22,211 nucleotides of DNA. Origin: a virus. Numbering within the stretch: the stretch's first letter is position 1; each line of letters opens with the position of its first letter. The notes beneath the pieces were generated by a model. It was not told the DNA's origin. It did no database searches and saw nothing but the letters and a program-made list of their open reading frames with translations. Below, piece after piece: positions 5,366 to 12,433 of this stretch. A program made the translations under genes and the position numbers. The stretch covers positions 1 to 22,211 of IMG/VR virus record IMGVR_UViG_3300009509_000109; one strand, written 5' to 3'.

Positions 5366-5734
5366 TCAACGCACCTCTATCCCGAACCGGTCCAGCTGGC
5401 TGCGCAGGTACCCGTACTCCAGCCCCAGCAGCTCGCAGTCTGCAAGGCAATTCACTCCGGTCAGGTATGCCACCCCGGTGCCGTAGTGCTTGTCCTCGGG
5501 GTCCAGCATCACCACGTCAAACACGGCCTGGCTGATAACCGCCAGCAGCAGCTGTTGCTCCGGGTACGTGGTGTCAATCATATCAGCGATGGTGCGCATG
5601 CAGGTCCGGTGCAGCAGCGCCAGTATCCGCAGTTCCTGCTTGCGGGGCTTCATGGCGGCCCAACGCTTGGGGTTGTCGGAGGCGGCAATTGTTACCGCGG
5701 CGTGGAACGCCTGCCCCCCTCCCACCATACTCAA
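5366..5734 (-). CDS. Small conserved phage protein downstream of the helicase (122 aa)
   Basis: The function is unknown. The product is helical, with MKPRKQELRILALLHRTCMRTIADMI in the first half. It then has LLLAVISQAVFDVVM and a C-terminal part resembling a small family in Pseudomonas phages that ends in a Y-L-x-G ... C-x-L-x-G-x-x-x-x-Y-x-R pattern. It starts in an ATGA overlap with the primase-helicase stop, so it is probably expressed with it and may assist replication or its control. The stop lies about 80 bases before the bidirectional terminator, which closes the operon. Confidence 0.6.
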   Translation of the reverse strand: MSMVGGGQAFHAAVTIAASDNPKRWAAMKPRKQELRILALLHRTCMRTIADMIDTTYPEQQLLLAVISQAVFDVVMLDPEDKHYGTGVAYLTGVNCLADCELLGLEYGYLRSQLDRFGIEVR

Positions 5735-7782
5735 TCGCCCCCCAGCATGTTGCGCATGTAGATCAGGGCATGCTCCCCGGAGTGCGCCTGCTCCAGCACG
5801 CCCCGATTGATCAGCCTGTCGATCGACCGCTTGATGTTGCCCTCTCTCCTGTTAGGCGCCAGCAGGTGTATGCGCCCGGCCAGCTCCTCCAGTAACAGCG
5901 GCTCGCTCGGCCGGAATTTCTTCCAGTGCTCGGTGTAAATCGTCTTCGCGAGATCGTACACCGCCTGTTGGTCCTGGGTCAGTTTCGCCTGCGCACGGGC
6001 GGTCTGGATCTCTTCCTCCGCCGCGCCCTGCAACCGGTCCAGGGTCATCTCGCTGACCGGCTGGCCATCCTCATCCACCACGCCCATGATGTAGTTCAGC
6101 CGGCCCTCGAAGATCAGCGGACGGGATGGCTCGGGCGCACCCTTCAGTTTTTCGATGAAGGCCTGCGTCAGAATCCGGGTACCACTGCCGGCCACGCGCT
6201 CCATCCGGACCCGGAAGTCGGTGTTGGCCAGCAGCGCCGAGCTGCCGCGCGCGCTGCGGTTGTTGGACTTGCTGGCATGGTGCACCAGGACAATAGTAAC
6301 GCCCCACTCCTGCGCCAGGTCGTGCAGGATCTTGATCAGTAGGGACACATCCTTTGCGCTGTTCTCGTCCAGGATCGCGTTGGTGGACATGGTGTCGATG
6401 ACGATCATGCCCGGCCGATCGAGGCCCCACTGGGTCACCATCGATCGCAAGAACTCCAGGTGCGAGGGGTCCATCAGGTTTAGCCCGCGGGACGAGAGCC
6501 ACAGCTTCTCCAGGTCCGCGTGCCAGTAGCCCCGCTGCTGCCGGAGTGCCTCCAGCCGGCGCCACAGGATCATGTTCCCCTCGCCGGCCAGGAACCACAC
6601 TGGGCCCGGGTTCACGATCCTGTGCCCGTGCCACTCCTGACCGGTGGATACCGCCGCGGCCAGGTCCAACATCAGGTAGGACTTGAGGGACTGCGAGTCC
6701 CCGTACAGGATCCCGACCTGGCCCTTCTCCAGGATCCCCTTGACGAGCCAGGAGGGGGCCATGGACGCGTGACTGACACCGATGTCGGCCCGCACCAGGA
6801 ACGACTTCAGGGCGTCCTCGACAGACGTCTCCCGGCCCGCTGCCGGCGGGGCGTGCTCCTGGAACCCGGGCACCGGGTCGAACACCTTGGTCGGGTCAAG
6901 GCTGGTGGCCTGTGTGACCATCTTGCCGATGCCGTACTTCCACAACCAGTCGCTCACATTACCAAACGGGCGGTGCCGCTCGGCGCAGGCCCAGGCGTAC
7001 GGGTTCGCGGACATCATGCCGAACACCAGCCCTGCATCCTGCAGCCGGCACTGAAGCGCGCCCGCGGTGTTGTGAATCGCCCGGGACTCGTCATTGCCCC
7101 AGGCACTGGCGTCACCGCGGTCCAGGTAGTTGAGGTACTTCTGGTCGAGGTTGAGGGTGTGGTAGTCGGGAAGTTCTTCGGGGATGTCGGGTGATTCTAC
7201 GGTGACGGTGCGGCTGTCGTTCGACCAGTCACTGCAGGCCTGCGCGAGGCGTGCTGCCGGCGGCAGGACTGACCCGTCCTGGGCCCACTGGTACATGCCG
7301 ACCCCGTTGATGGTGCTCGGCGCTGCGACGATGTAGCCACCATCCGTTCGCATGTCGAGCCCGCCGAAGTCGCCCTTGTGCGTGAAGTTCCTGAAGCCCG
7401 GCGTGTAAGCGAGGATCAGGTGCTGGCCACCGGTCGGGGTCTGTTGCACGGGACCATGGAAGGTTTCCTGCGCGATAGCCTGGTAACTGCGCAGGCCGTC
7501 CTGCCCGTTCTTCATGTCGATGTCCAGGGCGATGATCCCGGACTCGGCGCCCATGACCAGACCGATGTTGGCCCCCGGCCAGGTCTGCCACCAGGACCGG
7601 ACAGTCTCGGGGTCGTTGGTGGCGATCTTCTTCCAGGACCAGCCCCGCATTGGTAGCTTGGTGCCGGGTTGTAAGGGGAAGACCCGGATCCCCTGGCTGG
7701 CGTACCAGAGGGCGGCGTCCATCAGAGACATCGCGTTCGTTAGCGAGAATGACGCGGACAGGACCCGTGCTGCCACGGTCAC
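5731..7782 (-). CDS. Bifunctional primase-polymerase / AAA helicase fusion (683 aa)
   Basis: This is a one-chain primase and helicase of the phage/plasmid replication type. The N-terminal prim-pol domain (about 20-185) shows the YASQGIRVFPL start and the catalytic acids D87 and D89 in ALDID. It also has TGGQH (117-121) and YIVAAPS (150-156). The RepA-like ATPase follows: Walker A variant GDSQSLKS (361-368), Walker B IVIDT (459-463), and VHHASKSNNRSARGS (500-514), the His/Arg signature of this family. It should unwind DNA and lay primers, probably at the iteron/DnaA origin. The start is uncertain. GTG 7782 overlaps the stop of an upstream leader peptide (GTGA), while ATG 7731 (MSLMDAALWY) fits the usual domain start better but lacks a ribosome site. 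Confidence 0.9.
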   Translation of the reverse strand: MTVAARVLSASFSLTNAMSLMDAALWYASQGIRVFPLQPGTKLPMRGWSWKKIATNDPETVRSWWQTWPGANIGLVMGAESGIIALDIDMKNGQDGLRSYQAIAQETFHGPVQQTPTGGQHLILAYTPGFRNFTHKGDFGGLDMRTDGGYIVAAPSTINGVGMYQWAQDGSVLPPAARLAQACSDWSNDSRTVTVESPDIPEELPDYHTLNLDQKYLNYLDRGDASAWGNDESRAIHNTAGALQCRLQDAGLVFGMMSANPYAWACAERHRPFGNVSDWLWKYGIGKMVTQATSLDPTKVFDPVPGFQEHAPPAAGRETSVEDALKSFLVRADIGVSHASMAPSWLVKGILEKGQVGILYGDSQSLKSYLMLDLAAAVSTGQEWHGHRIVNPGPVWFLAGEGNMILWRRLEALRQQRGYWHADLEKLWLSSRGLNLMDPSHLEFLRSMVTQWGLDRPGMIVIDTMSTNAILDENSAKDVSLLIKILHDLAQEWGVTIVLVHHASKSNNRSARGSSALLANTDFRVRMERVAGSGTRILTQAFIEKLKGAPEPSRPLIFEGRLNYIMGVVDEDGQPVSEMTLDRLQGAAEEEIQTARAQAKLTQDQQAVYDLAKTIYTEHWKKFRPSEPLLLEELAGRIHLLAPNRREGNIKRSIDRLINRGVLEQAHSGEHALIYMRNMLGGD

Positions 7783-7808
7783 GGCGTGCCCATAGTAGTG
7801 TTATGCAT
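7779..7808 (-). CDS. Nine-codon leader minigene before the primase-helicase
   Basis: On the minus strand ATG 7808 is preceded at ideal distance by AGGGGA, the only good ribosome site ahead of the helicase gene. It reads MHNTTMGTP and then TGA, which overlaps the GTG at 7782 as GTGA. Ribosomes starting here would end exactly where the helicase frame can begin. It may be a translational coupling leader, or a sign of a frameshift that separated the original start from the gene. Confidence 0.45.
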   Translation of the reverse strand: MHNTTMGTP

Positions 7809-7877
7809 GATAGTTCCCCTGTGTTGAGTTGATGTGAAAAACCTCCCGAGGATAACGCAAAACCCGTGAGTCGACTA

Positions 7878-7897
7878 GGGGCAAAATTTTCTGCCCC
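7878..7897. promoter_or_regulatory. 20-bp dyad in the divergent intergenic region
   Basis: GGGGCAAAATTTTCTGCCCC is a near-perfect inverted repeat (GGGGCA/TGCCCC arms around an A/T core). It lies between the leftward helicase gene and rightward promoter P2, where a dimeric regulator could control both. I found no convincing -10/-35 for the leftward gene. Confidence 0.45.
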
Positions 7898-7915
7898 CAA
7901 AATCGAAATAATGTA

Positions 7916-7943
7916 TTGACAATACCTCCGGCAGTGCTATGCT
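7916..7943 (+). promoter_or_regulatory. Promoter P2 for the replication operon
   Basis: TTGACA (7916-7921), a 16-bp spacer and an extended -10 TGC-TATGCT (7935-7943) match P1 in both boxes and spacing. Over 36 bp, 29 positions are equal to P1. The -35 box lies within a perfect odd dyad GTATTG-A-CAATAC (7913-7925), a likely repressor site. It is placed to transcribe from the gene at 7980 towards 16564. Confidence 0.8.
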
Positions 7944-7979
7944 TACCGTGCATCAACAAACCAACACAGGGGAAACAAC

Positions 7980-8264
7980 ATGAACACCTACAATACAATC
8001 GACCGCCTTGGATACATCCGCGCTCAGATTGCTGACCTGCAGGAGCAGGCCAAGGCCCTGGAAGCCGAGCTGAAGAACACCGGCCCTGGCAGCTACGAGG
8101 GCAACCTCTTCCGCGCCACCGTCTCAGACGTGGAGCGCAAGCTGACCGACTGGAAGGCCATCGCCGCCAAGTTCGAACCGTCACGCCAGCTGATCCAGGC
8201 GCACACCAAGCTGTCACACAGCATCACCGTCCGCGTCACCGCTCGCAAAAGAGCAGCGGCGTAA
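7980..8264 (+). CDS. Conserved phage protein with coiled coil and GSYEGNLFRATV motif (94 aa)
   Basis: The first 45 residues form a coiled-coil helix (YIRAQIADLQEQAKALEAEL). Then comes GPGSYEGNLFRATVSDVER, a motif I recall from a small family widespread in phages of Gram-negative bacteria. A basic C-terminus follows (ARKRAAA). No activity is known. The start has AGGGGAAAC ideally placed, and the gene lies directly behind P2. It is followed by an intrinsic terminator, so it may be made in greater amount than the rest of the operon. Confidence 0.7.
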   Translation: MNTYNTIDRLGYIRAQIADLQEQAKALEAELKNTGPGSYEGNLFRATVSDVERKLTDWKAIAAKFEPSRQLIQAHTKLSHSITVRVTARKRAAA

Positions 8265-8270
8265 CCAACC

Positions 8271-8300
8271 CGAGCCCCCGGCAACCCCGGGGGTTCGTTT
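8271..8300 (+). terminator. Intrinsic terminator or attenuator after the first P2 gene
   Basis: CGAGCCCCCGG (8271-8281) pairs with CCGGGGGTTCG (8287-8297), an 11-bp stem with one G-U pair and a 5-base loop, followed by TTT. The T-tract is short, so leakage into the replication genes downstream is likely. No other promoter for them is visible, which makes partial read-through or antitermination plausible. Confidence 0.7.
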
Positions 8301-8314
8301 GCCTGGAGGGCTGT

Positions 8315-8533
8315 ATGGAATACGCACTATTGATTGAATGGCTGTTGATCTGCCTTGTGGCTATCGTGGCGTACTTGGCCGGGGAGTACCACGGTCGGCG
8401 TAGAGCGGAGAGCGAGTATCTGGACCAGGTTCAAAAACTCTCCCGTGATGTCGAGCAGGCGCGCATCAACATGGATCACATCATCGCCGCAGCTATGCGG
8501 AGCGATTACGAAGAGGTGTGCGGGCGTGGCTAA
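8315..8533 (+). CDS. Small membrane-anchored protein (72 aa)
   Basis: Residues about 5-24 (LLIEWLLICLVAIVAYLAGE) form one membrane span. They are followed by a basic stop-transfer patch (HGRRRAES) and a charged cytoplasmic helix. The likely topology is N-out/C-in. The GGAGG ribosome site is well placed at about 8305. No family is recognised. Its place right after the terminator, at the head of the replication genes, gives no direct clue to function. Confidence 0.6.
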   Translation: MEYALLIEWLLICLVAIVAYLAGEYHGRRRAESEYLDQVQKLSRDVEQARINMDHIIAAAMRSDYEEVCGRG

Positions 8534-8756
8534 CGCACTTGACGTCCTGCGCGACCGACTTCTGGCCAAGTCGGACGACACGGCCATCATCGAGCAGCAG
8601 TTCGGCGGGGGCTGGGTCCCGGTCGCCCGCATCGGCCCCTCTCGTGAAGATTTCTACATCCCCGCTGAAGCCCTGCACTACGGGGGCTCCCTCCGGGTCC
8701 GGTACCTGGTGCCGGAGGACAGCGGCAACCTTGAGGGCACACCCCATGACCAATGA
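8526..8756 (+). CDS. Hypothetical protein (76 aa, GTG start)
   Basis: The family is not recognised. The product starts MANALDVLRDRLLAK and then has a probable beta-rich region (GGGWVPVARIGPSREDFYI). GTG 8526 is chosen because no ATG occurs in frame before the next gene. It has GAAGAGG upstream and overlaps the preceding stop by eight bases, the same junction type seen elsewhere here. Its stop overlaps the start of the following gene by 11 bases. Confidence 0.5.
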   Translation: MANALDVLRDRLLAKSDDTAIIEQQFGGGWVPVARIGPSREDFYIPAEALHYGGSLRVRYLVPEDSGNLEGTPHDQ

Positions 8757-8940
8757 CAGCAAGATCGCAACCATGAACTTCAGGCTATCGAAACGCCTGA
8801 AGACCGGATTCAACAGGGCCTGCCGCCGGCACAAGCTGGAGCAGAGCACCACCTGCCGGGTACTGATGGCCATGTTCACCGCGGGCGAGATCGACGTCAC
8901 CCGCGTCGAGGAACTCCGGGACCAGAACCCCAGCGATTAA
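8746..8940 (+). CDS. Putative ribbon-helix-helix DNA-binding protein (64 aa)
   Basis: The pattern IATMNFRLSKRLKTGFNRACRR, then SxxCRxLMxxF, fits a short ribbon-helix-helix (Arc/CopG-like) fold. In that reading a strand (ATMNFRL) contacts DNA and two helices dimerise. Similar small phage proteins keep FRLxxxLK-x-x-F and S-x-x-CR-x-L. It may regulate phage transcription, for example at the dyads near P1 and P2, which is inference. The C-terminal end NPSD and its stop lie in the first of two 48-bp direct repeats. Confidence 0.55.
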   Translation: MTNDSKIATMNFRLSKRLKTGFNRACRRHKLEQSTTCRVLMAMFTAGEIDVTRVEELRDQNPSD

Positions 8941-8971
8941 CCCACCACAGAGGACCACCACCATGTCGTTA
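8924..8971 (+). repeat. 48-bp direct repeat, copy 1
   Basis: It covers the end of the ribbon-helix-helix-like gene, the intergenic ribosome site and the first three codons of the excisionase-like gene. It matches 9192-9239 at 47 of 48 positions (G8933 versus A9201), with a period of 268 bp. Confidence 0.9.
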
Positions 8972-9193
8972 CCAATCCGAATGAGAAGCCCGCGGCAAAA
9001 CACCGCGCCGCGCACCGATGCCGACGATTTCACAGTCCGGGAGCTTGCGGCCGCCCTGCGCGTCCACAACCAAACGATCTACAAAATGCTGGCACGCGGA
9101 GCACTCCGATCCTACAAGGTCGGACACGCCCGCCGCATTCCCCGCGAAGAGTTCGACAGGATCCGCGGGCAAGCCCGCCAGCGCCGAAACTAG
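8963..9193 (+). CDS. Excisionase-like helix-turn-helix protein (76 aa)
   Basis: Residues about 23-67 (FTVRELAAALRVHNQTIYKM, then ARGALRSYKVGHARRIPREEF) match the MerR-like winged helix of the excisionase/HTH_17 family. A helix-turn-helix is followed by the characteristic beta-wing ending in G-x-x-RRIPREE-x-x. Such proteins bend DNA as excisionases or act as small transcription regulators. No integrase is present in this window, so regulation is equally likely. The first 22 residues are unlike the family. The DNA for them is made of pieces duplicated from the downstream gene, so the 5' end looks chimeric. A GAGGACC site lies before the ATG. Confidence 0.8.
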   Translation: MSLPIRMRSPRQNTAPRTDADDFTVRELAAALRVHNQTIYKMLARGALRSYKVGHARRIPREEFDRIRGQARQRRN

Positions 9194-9239
9194 AACCCCA
9201 ACGATTAACCCACCACAGAGGACCACCACCATGTCGTTA
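9192..9239 (+). repeat. 48-bp direct repeat, copy 2
   Basis: It begins within the stop of the excisionase-like gene and reaches the first codons of the next gene. It carries a fossil of the end of the ribbon-helix-helix gene (the AACCCC-ACGATTAA stretch) that is not translated here, showing that the segment was duplicated. Confidence 0.9.
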
Positions 9240-9680
9240 GAGGAACGCATTGCACAGCTCACCGCGGCTGTCGAAGAGAACAACCGCCTGCTGCAGGCCA
9301 GCCTGGGAGGGAACACCACCGCCCCGGATGAGAAGCCCGCGGCCCCCAAAAAGAGCCGCAAGAAGGCCGCCAAGACCGCAGCCCCGCCGGCAACCGAGGA
9401 ACAGCAGCAGGCAGCTCCACCGCCACCCCCAGCCCCACCAACCGCTCCGGCCACCGCCGCGGTACTTGCTGAGCCCGGCATGGACGTGACCGCGCTCAAC
9501 GTAAAAGTGAGCGAGGCTGTCCGGGTCCTGGGCCCTCGGGCGGGTGAGGTGCGCGACCTGGCCATGCGGTTCATGACAGCACAGGGCGCCCCGGTCACCC
9601 GTCTACCGGACCTGCAGCCGCAGGACTACGGCACCTTCATCCAGCAGCTGGACGCCATCGTCAAGAGCGCGCAGTCATGA
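9231..9680 (+). CDS. Phage protein with coiled coil and Ala/Pro/Lys-rich linker (149 aa)
   Basis: Three parts can be seen. There is an N-terminal helix (MSLEERIAQLTAAVEENNRL, about 1-25) likely to oligomerise. A disordered basic then Pro/Ala-rich linker follows (about 30-85, KKSRKKAAK and a run of prolines). A C-terminal helical domain (about 88-149) ends in FIQQLDAIVK. I recall similar proteins just upstream of DUF2800 genes in Gram-negative phages, so a role in recombination or replication is likely but unspecified. The stop overlaps the DUF2800 start by ATGA. Confidence 0.65.
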   Translation: MSLEERIAQLTAAVEENNRLLQASLGGNTTAPDEKPAAPKKSRKKAAKTAAPPATEEQQQAAPPPPPAPPTAPATAAVLAEPGMDVTALNVKVSEAVRVLGPRAGEVRDLAMRFMTAQGAPVTRLPDLQPQDYGTFIQQLDAIVKSAQS

Positions 9681-11005
9681 GCCACGCCCGCCTGGCCCCG
9701 AGCGGGGCCGATCGCTGGATCACCTGCCCGGCGTCGGTGTCGCGGGAGGAGCAGTACCCCGACACCACGTCCGAGGCGGCCGACTGGGGCACGGCTGCGC
9801 ACGCCATCCTCGAGGCCGCGCTCCTGACCGCCACCCACCCGAAGGACATCAACCTGGACGATACGGTGGTGTCCCAGGACGAGCCGCACGAGTACGCGCC
9901 GGAGTACCGGCTGATCCACCGCTGGGGCGCTGATGACCTGCAGGAAATGCGGGACACGGCGGCCGTTGCGTACGACTACGTGCAGGGCCTGCTGATCTTC
10001 GGGGCCACGGTCAAGGCCGAGAGCAAGGTCCACCCCGGTCGCGCGATCGGCAGGGACGACTGCTTCGGGACCGCCGACGTCACAGTACTGAGCCACGACA
10101 ACACCTGGCTGGAGGTGATCGACCTCAAGGGTGGGCGTGGTGTCGTGGTGGAACCGGACACGGCGCAGCTGAAGTTGTATGGGCTGGGGGCCCTGATTGG
10201 CGTCCCGCTGGAGGGCACCACACTGGTCGCGGACCCGGCGCAGTTCACCATCCGTCTGACTATCGTGCAGCCACGAGCCCCGCATACGGAAGGTCCTATC
10301 CGGACCCTGGTGACCTCGGCCGCTGACCTGTATAACTGGTCGGAGACGGTGTTCGAGCCGGCAGCCCTGGAGACCGACAACCCGCTCGCCGTTGCGGTAC
10401 CCTCTGAGAAGGGATGCCGGTTCTGCCGTGCGAAAGGCGCGTGCCCTGAGTACAGCAACCAGGCTGCCGCGGTGTTCCAGACCAAGTTCCTGGACGCCAA
10501 GGGGGCCAGTGATCGCAACACCATCGCCGCTGCCCTGACCGAGGATCCAGACAAGCTGCCGCTGGAGCGCATCGCGTTCATACTCGAGCACGAGGCCCTG
10601 ATCACCGGGTGGCTGAAGGCCGTGCGGGACTACGCCATGGGGCAAGCCAACCAGGGAGTCCGGATTCCGGGATTCAAGCTGGCGGCCGGCAGGAGCAGCA
10701 GGAAGTGGACCGAGGACCCGGACGCACTGTTCGAGCGGTTCAAGGGTCTGACCAAGCAGGACCGGAAGAAGATCACCCGGGCCGACTTGTTCACCGAGTC
10801 CTTCATCTCCCCGGCCCAGGCCGAGAAGCGGCTCAAGTCGGTCCTGTCAAAGCAGGGCTGGGAGATCATGGAGGGCTACATCGCCACCATGGCCGGGTCC
10901 CCGACACTGGTGCCCGAGACCGATTCACGCCCGGAGATCAACCGGGATTACGCTGCCGTTCTGACCGCCGCGGAGAACCCGCTCGGCCAGGACTTTTTTA
11001 GTTAA
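9677..11005 (+). CDS. DUF2800 RecB/Cas4-like PD-(D/E)XK nuclease (442 aa)
   Basis: DUF2800 proteins are predicted exonucleases of the RecB/Cas4 type acting in phage recombination or replication. The opening RLAPSGADRWITCPAS (5-20) is the family signature. H42 and E46 (GTAAHAILE) match the first catalytic motif, D134 the second, and D149-L-K151 in VIDLKGG the PD-(D/E)XK core. Q159 or Q160 in AQLKLY provides the fourth motif. C17 with C247, C250 and C256 (CRFCRAKGACP) reproduces the four-cysteine iron-sulphur cluster of AddB/Cas4 nucleases. It overlaps the preceding gene by ATGA. The next gene, a DUF2815 ssDNA-binding protein, is its usual partner. Confidence 0.88.
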   Translation: MSHARLAPSGADRWITCPASVSREEQYPDTTSEAADWGTAAHAILEAALLTATHPKDINLDDTVVSQDEPHEYAPEYRLIHRWGADDLQEMRDTAAVAYDYVQGLLIFGATVKAESKVHPGRAIGRDDCFGTADVTVLSHDNTWLEVIDLKGGRGVVVEPDTAQLKLYGLGALIGVPLEGTTLVADPAQFTIRLTIVQPRAPHTEGPIRTLVTSAADLYNWSETVFEPAALETDNPLAVAVPSEKGCRFCRAKGACPEYSNQAAAVFQTKFLDAKGASDRNTIAAALTEDPDKLPLERIAFILEHEALITGWLKAVRDYAMGQANQGVRIPGFKLAAGRSSRKWTEDPDALFERFKGLTKQDRKKITRADLFTESFISPAQAEKRLKSVLSKQGWEIMEGYIATMAGSPTLVPETDSRPEINRDYAAVLTAAENPLGQDFFS

Positions 11006-11019
11006 CCCAGGAGCACATC

Positions 11020-11895
11020 ATGACCACAGAAGCAGTCATCTACGGCATTGCCAACTACATCAACGTCAACGAGCCCACCCCGGTGAAGCCGGGCGCGGAG
11101 CCGAACTACCGCATGCGGTTGTACATCGACACCAACCAGACCGACATGAACGCGGTGCAGGCCGCCGTCAACCTGGCTACCCAGGAACAGTTCGGCGCGA
11201 ACCCGCCGGCAAACCTGGCCATGCCGTTCCACCCCAGTGACGAAGACGGTCTGCCGGGCTGGTGGCACATCAACACCAAGAGCAGTTCCAAAGTACCGCC
11301 CGCGCTGTTCAACCAGGCCCGCGTCAAGGTGGCCGCACTCCCGCCGAACGAGATGCCGGCCGGCTGCCGGGTGGCCGCGGTGGTCAAGTTCAAGGGGTAC
11401 CGCAACGGCACCAACGTCGGCGTCGGGACCTACCTGCAGGCCGTACAGCTGATCGACGCCAGCAACCCAGTACACCTGCTGACCGGCCGGGACTACAGTG
11501 ACTGCTTCCACGCGGTCCCCGGAGCCCCGCAGGAGCTGGCCCCGACCATGGTGTCCCAGCCGCAACAGCAGCAGCCGATGCAGCAGCCACAGCAGCCGGG
11601 TGGCTATTACCCCCAGCAGCCCCAGCCGAACCCGATGCAAGTCCCCCAGGCGGCGCAGATGGGAAACGGAGTAATGCCCGGCGCACCCGCTATGAGTGCC
11701 CCGGGCCAGGTCCCGACTACTGCCCCACAACCGGCGCCCACTGGTGTCCCGGGGATGAACCCGCCGGCCGGCTATGCACCGAGCCAGGATGCTCTCGCAC
11801 AGATCCCTGCTGCCCCTCCTGGCCCGGGTGCGCCTGCGCAACCTGCTGCGGGATACCCTTCTAACGGGGGCGGCCAGTGGCCGTACCAGCAATGA
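11020..11895 (+). CDS. DUF2815 single-stranded DNA-binding protein with long disordered tail (291 aa)
   Basis: DUF2815 proteins resemble T7 gp2.5 and bind single-stranded DNA during phage replication and recombination. The first 175 residues contain the fold: an RMRLYIDTNQ strand, the PFHPSDEDGLPGWWHINTKS region and AAVVKFKGYRNGTNVGVGTY. After that, about 115 residues are low-complexity Gln, Pro, Gly and Ala repeats (QQQQPMQQPQQPGGYYPQQP). The end GGGQWPYQQ is not acidic, unlike T7 gp2.5 or bacterial SSB. A CCAGGAG ribosome site precedes ATG 11020. Neighbours are the DUF2800 nuclease and DNA polymerase, as expected. Confidence 0.87.
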   Translation: MTTEAVIYGIANYINVNEPTPVKPGAEPNYRMRLYIDTNQTDMNAVQAAVNLATQEQFGANPPANLAMPFHPSDEDGLPGWWHINTKSSSKVPPALFNQARVKVAALPPNEMPAGCRVAAVVKFKGYRNGTNVGVGTYLQAVQLIDASNPVHLLTGRDYSDCFHAVPGAPQELAPTMVSQPQQQQPMQQPQQPGGYYPQQPQPNPMQVPQAAQMGNGVMPGAPAMSAPGQVPTTAPQPAPTGVPGMNPPAGYAPSQDALAQIPAAPPGPGAPAQPAAGYPSNGGGQWPYQQ

Positions 11896-12146
11896 TCGTG
11901 GAGCCGCGGGCCCCAACGATGGAGAGGGTCCTTGAATGCCCCGTGTGTGGGTCCCTAGAGCAGTATGAGCTGCTTGCGGGTACGGGCATCCAGGGTGTTA
12001 TCGAGGGATGCCCCGCTTGCGGGGCGGTCTTTGCGCTACAGTACGGCACCTTCACTGTCCAGCGGTTTGAATATCGGGCGTTCCCGGTATCGTTCAACAG
12101 TAGCGAGCCCTTTAAGGTCCTCGACCCGCCGAGGACCCTGGAATGA
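11892..12146 (+). CDS. Zinc-ribbon protein (84 aa)
   Basis: CPVCG (C16, C19) and CPACG (C40, C43) are separated by 20 residues and form a classic four-Cys zinc ribbon. A beta-rich C-terminal half follows. I do not recognise the specific family. The ATG at 11892 overlaps the preceding stop (ATGA). A GTG 15 bases further upstream is less likely. A role near the ssDNA-binding protein, such as binding nucleic acid or a polymerase subunit, is only suggested by context. Confidence 0.65.
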   Translation: MIVEPRAPTMERVLECPVCGSLEQYELLAGTGIQGVIEGCPACGAVFALQYGTFTVQRFEYRAFPVSFNSSEPFKVLDPPRTLE

Positions 12147-12433
12147 ACGGCCGGAAAGCCAGAGCACTCCGCCAGGCTGCTCAACGGGCAACCGTTGGGC
12201 GGCCGGAGCGGGACTACATCACCAAGCAGGCCCTGAACAACGACGGGGCGCCGGCGGTGCGGGCGTTTGCCAACGCAACACCGGGGGCCCCGCCGTACCT
12301 CGTGCCCAGCATGGTGACGACGATGGACCGGAAGTGCACGCGGTCGGTGTACAAGCGTTTGAAGCGGGCCTACCGGGCCGCGATGTCGTATGACAGGGCA
12401 AGTAACAGGGCGACGCTGGCTGGTAGCCTCTGA
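12143..12433 (+). CDS. Small basic conserved phage protein (96 aa)
   Basis: The protein is rich in Arg and Lys, starting MNGRKARALRQAAQRA and with CTRSVYKRLKRAYRAAM in the last third. I recall small proteins with T-R-x-VYR-x-LKR motifs at this same position, between the DUF2815 and polymerase genes, in other phages. The charge suggests DNA or RNA binding. No function is known. It is linked to its upstream neighbour by ATGA and to the downstream one by TGATG. Confidence 0.6.
   Translation: MNGRKARALRQAAQRATVGRPERDYITKQALNNDGAPAVRAFANATPGAPPYLVPSMVTTMDRKCTRSVYKRLKRAYRAAMSYDRASNRATLAGSL

Noticed and set aside
6520-7194. Plus-strand open frame (224 codons) opposite the primase-helicase
   Set aside because: The minus strand has clear prim-pol and Walker motifs here, and the plus-strand product has no family features.
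8963-9193. Excisionase paired with a nearby integrase and attachment site
   Set aside because: No integrase gene, tRNA gene or att-like duplication was found in the window. The flanking 48-bp repeats span gene junctions and look like a gene duplication, not att sites.
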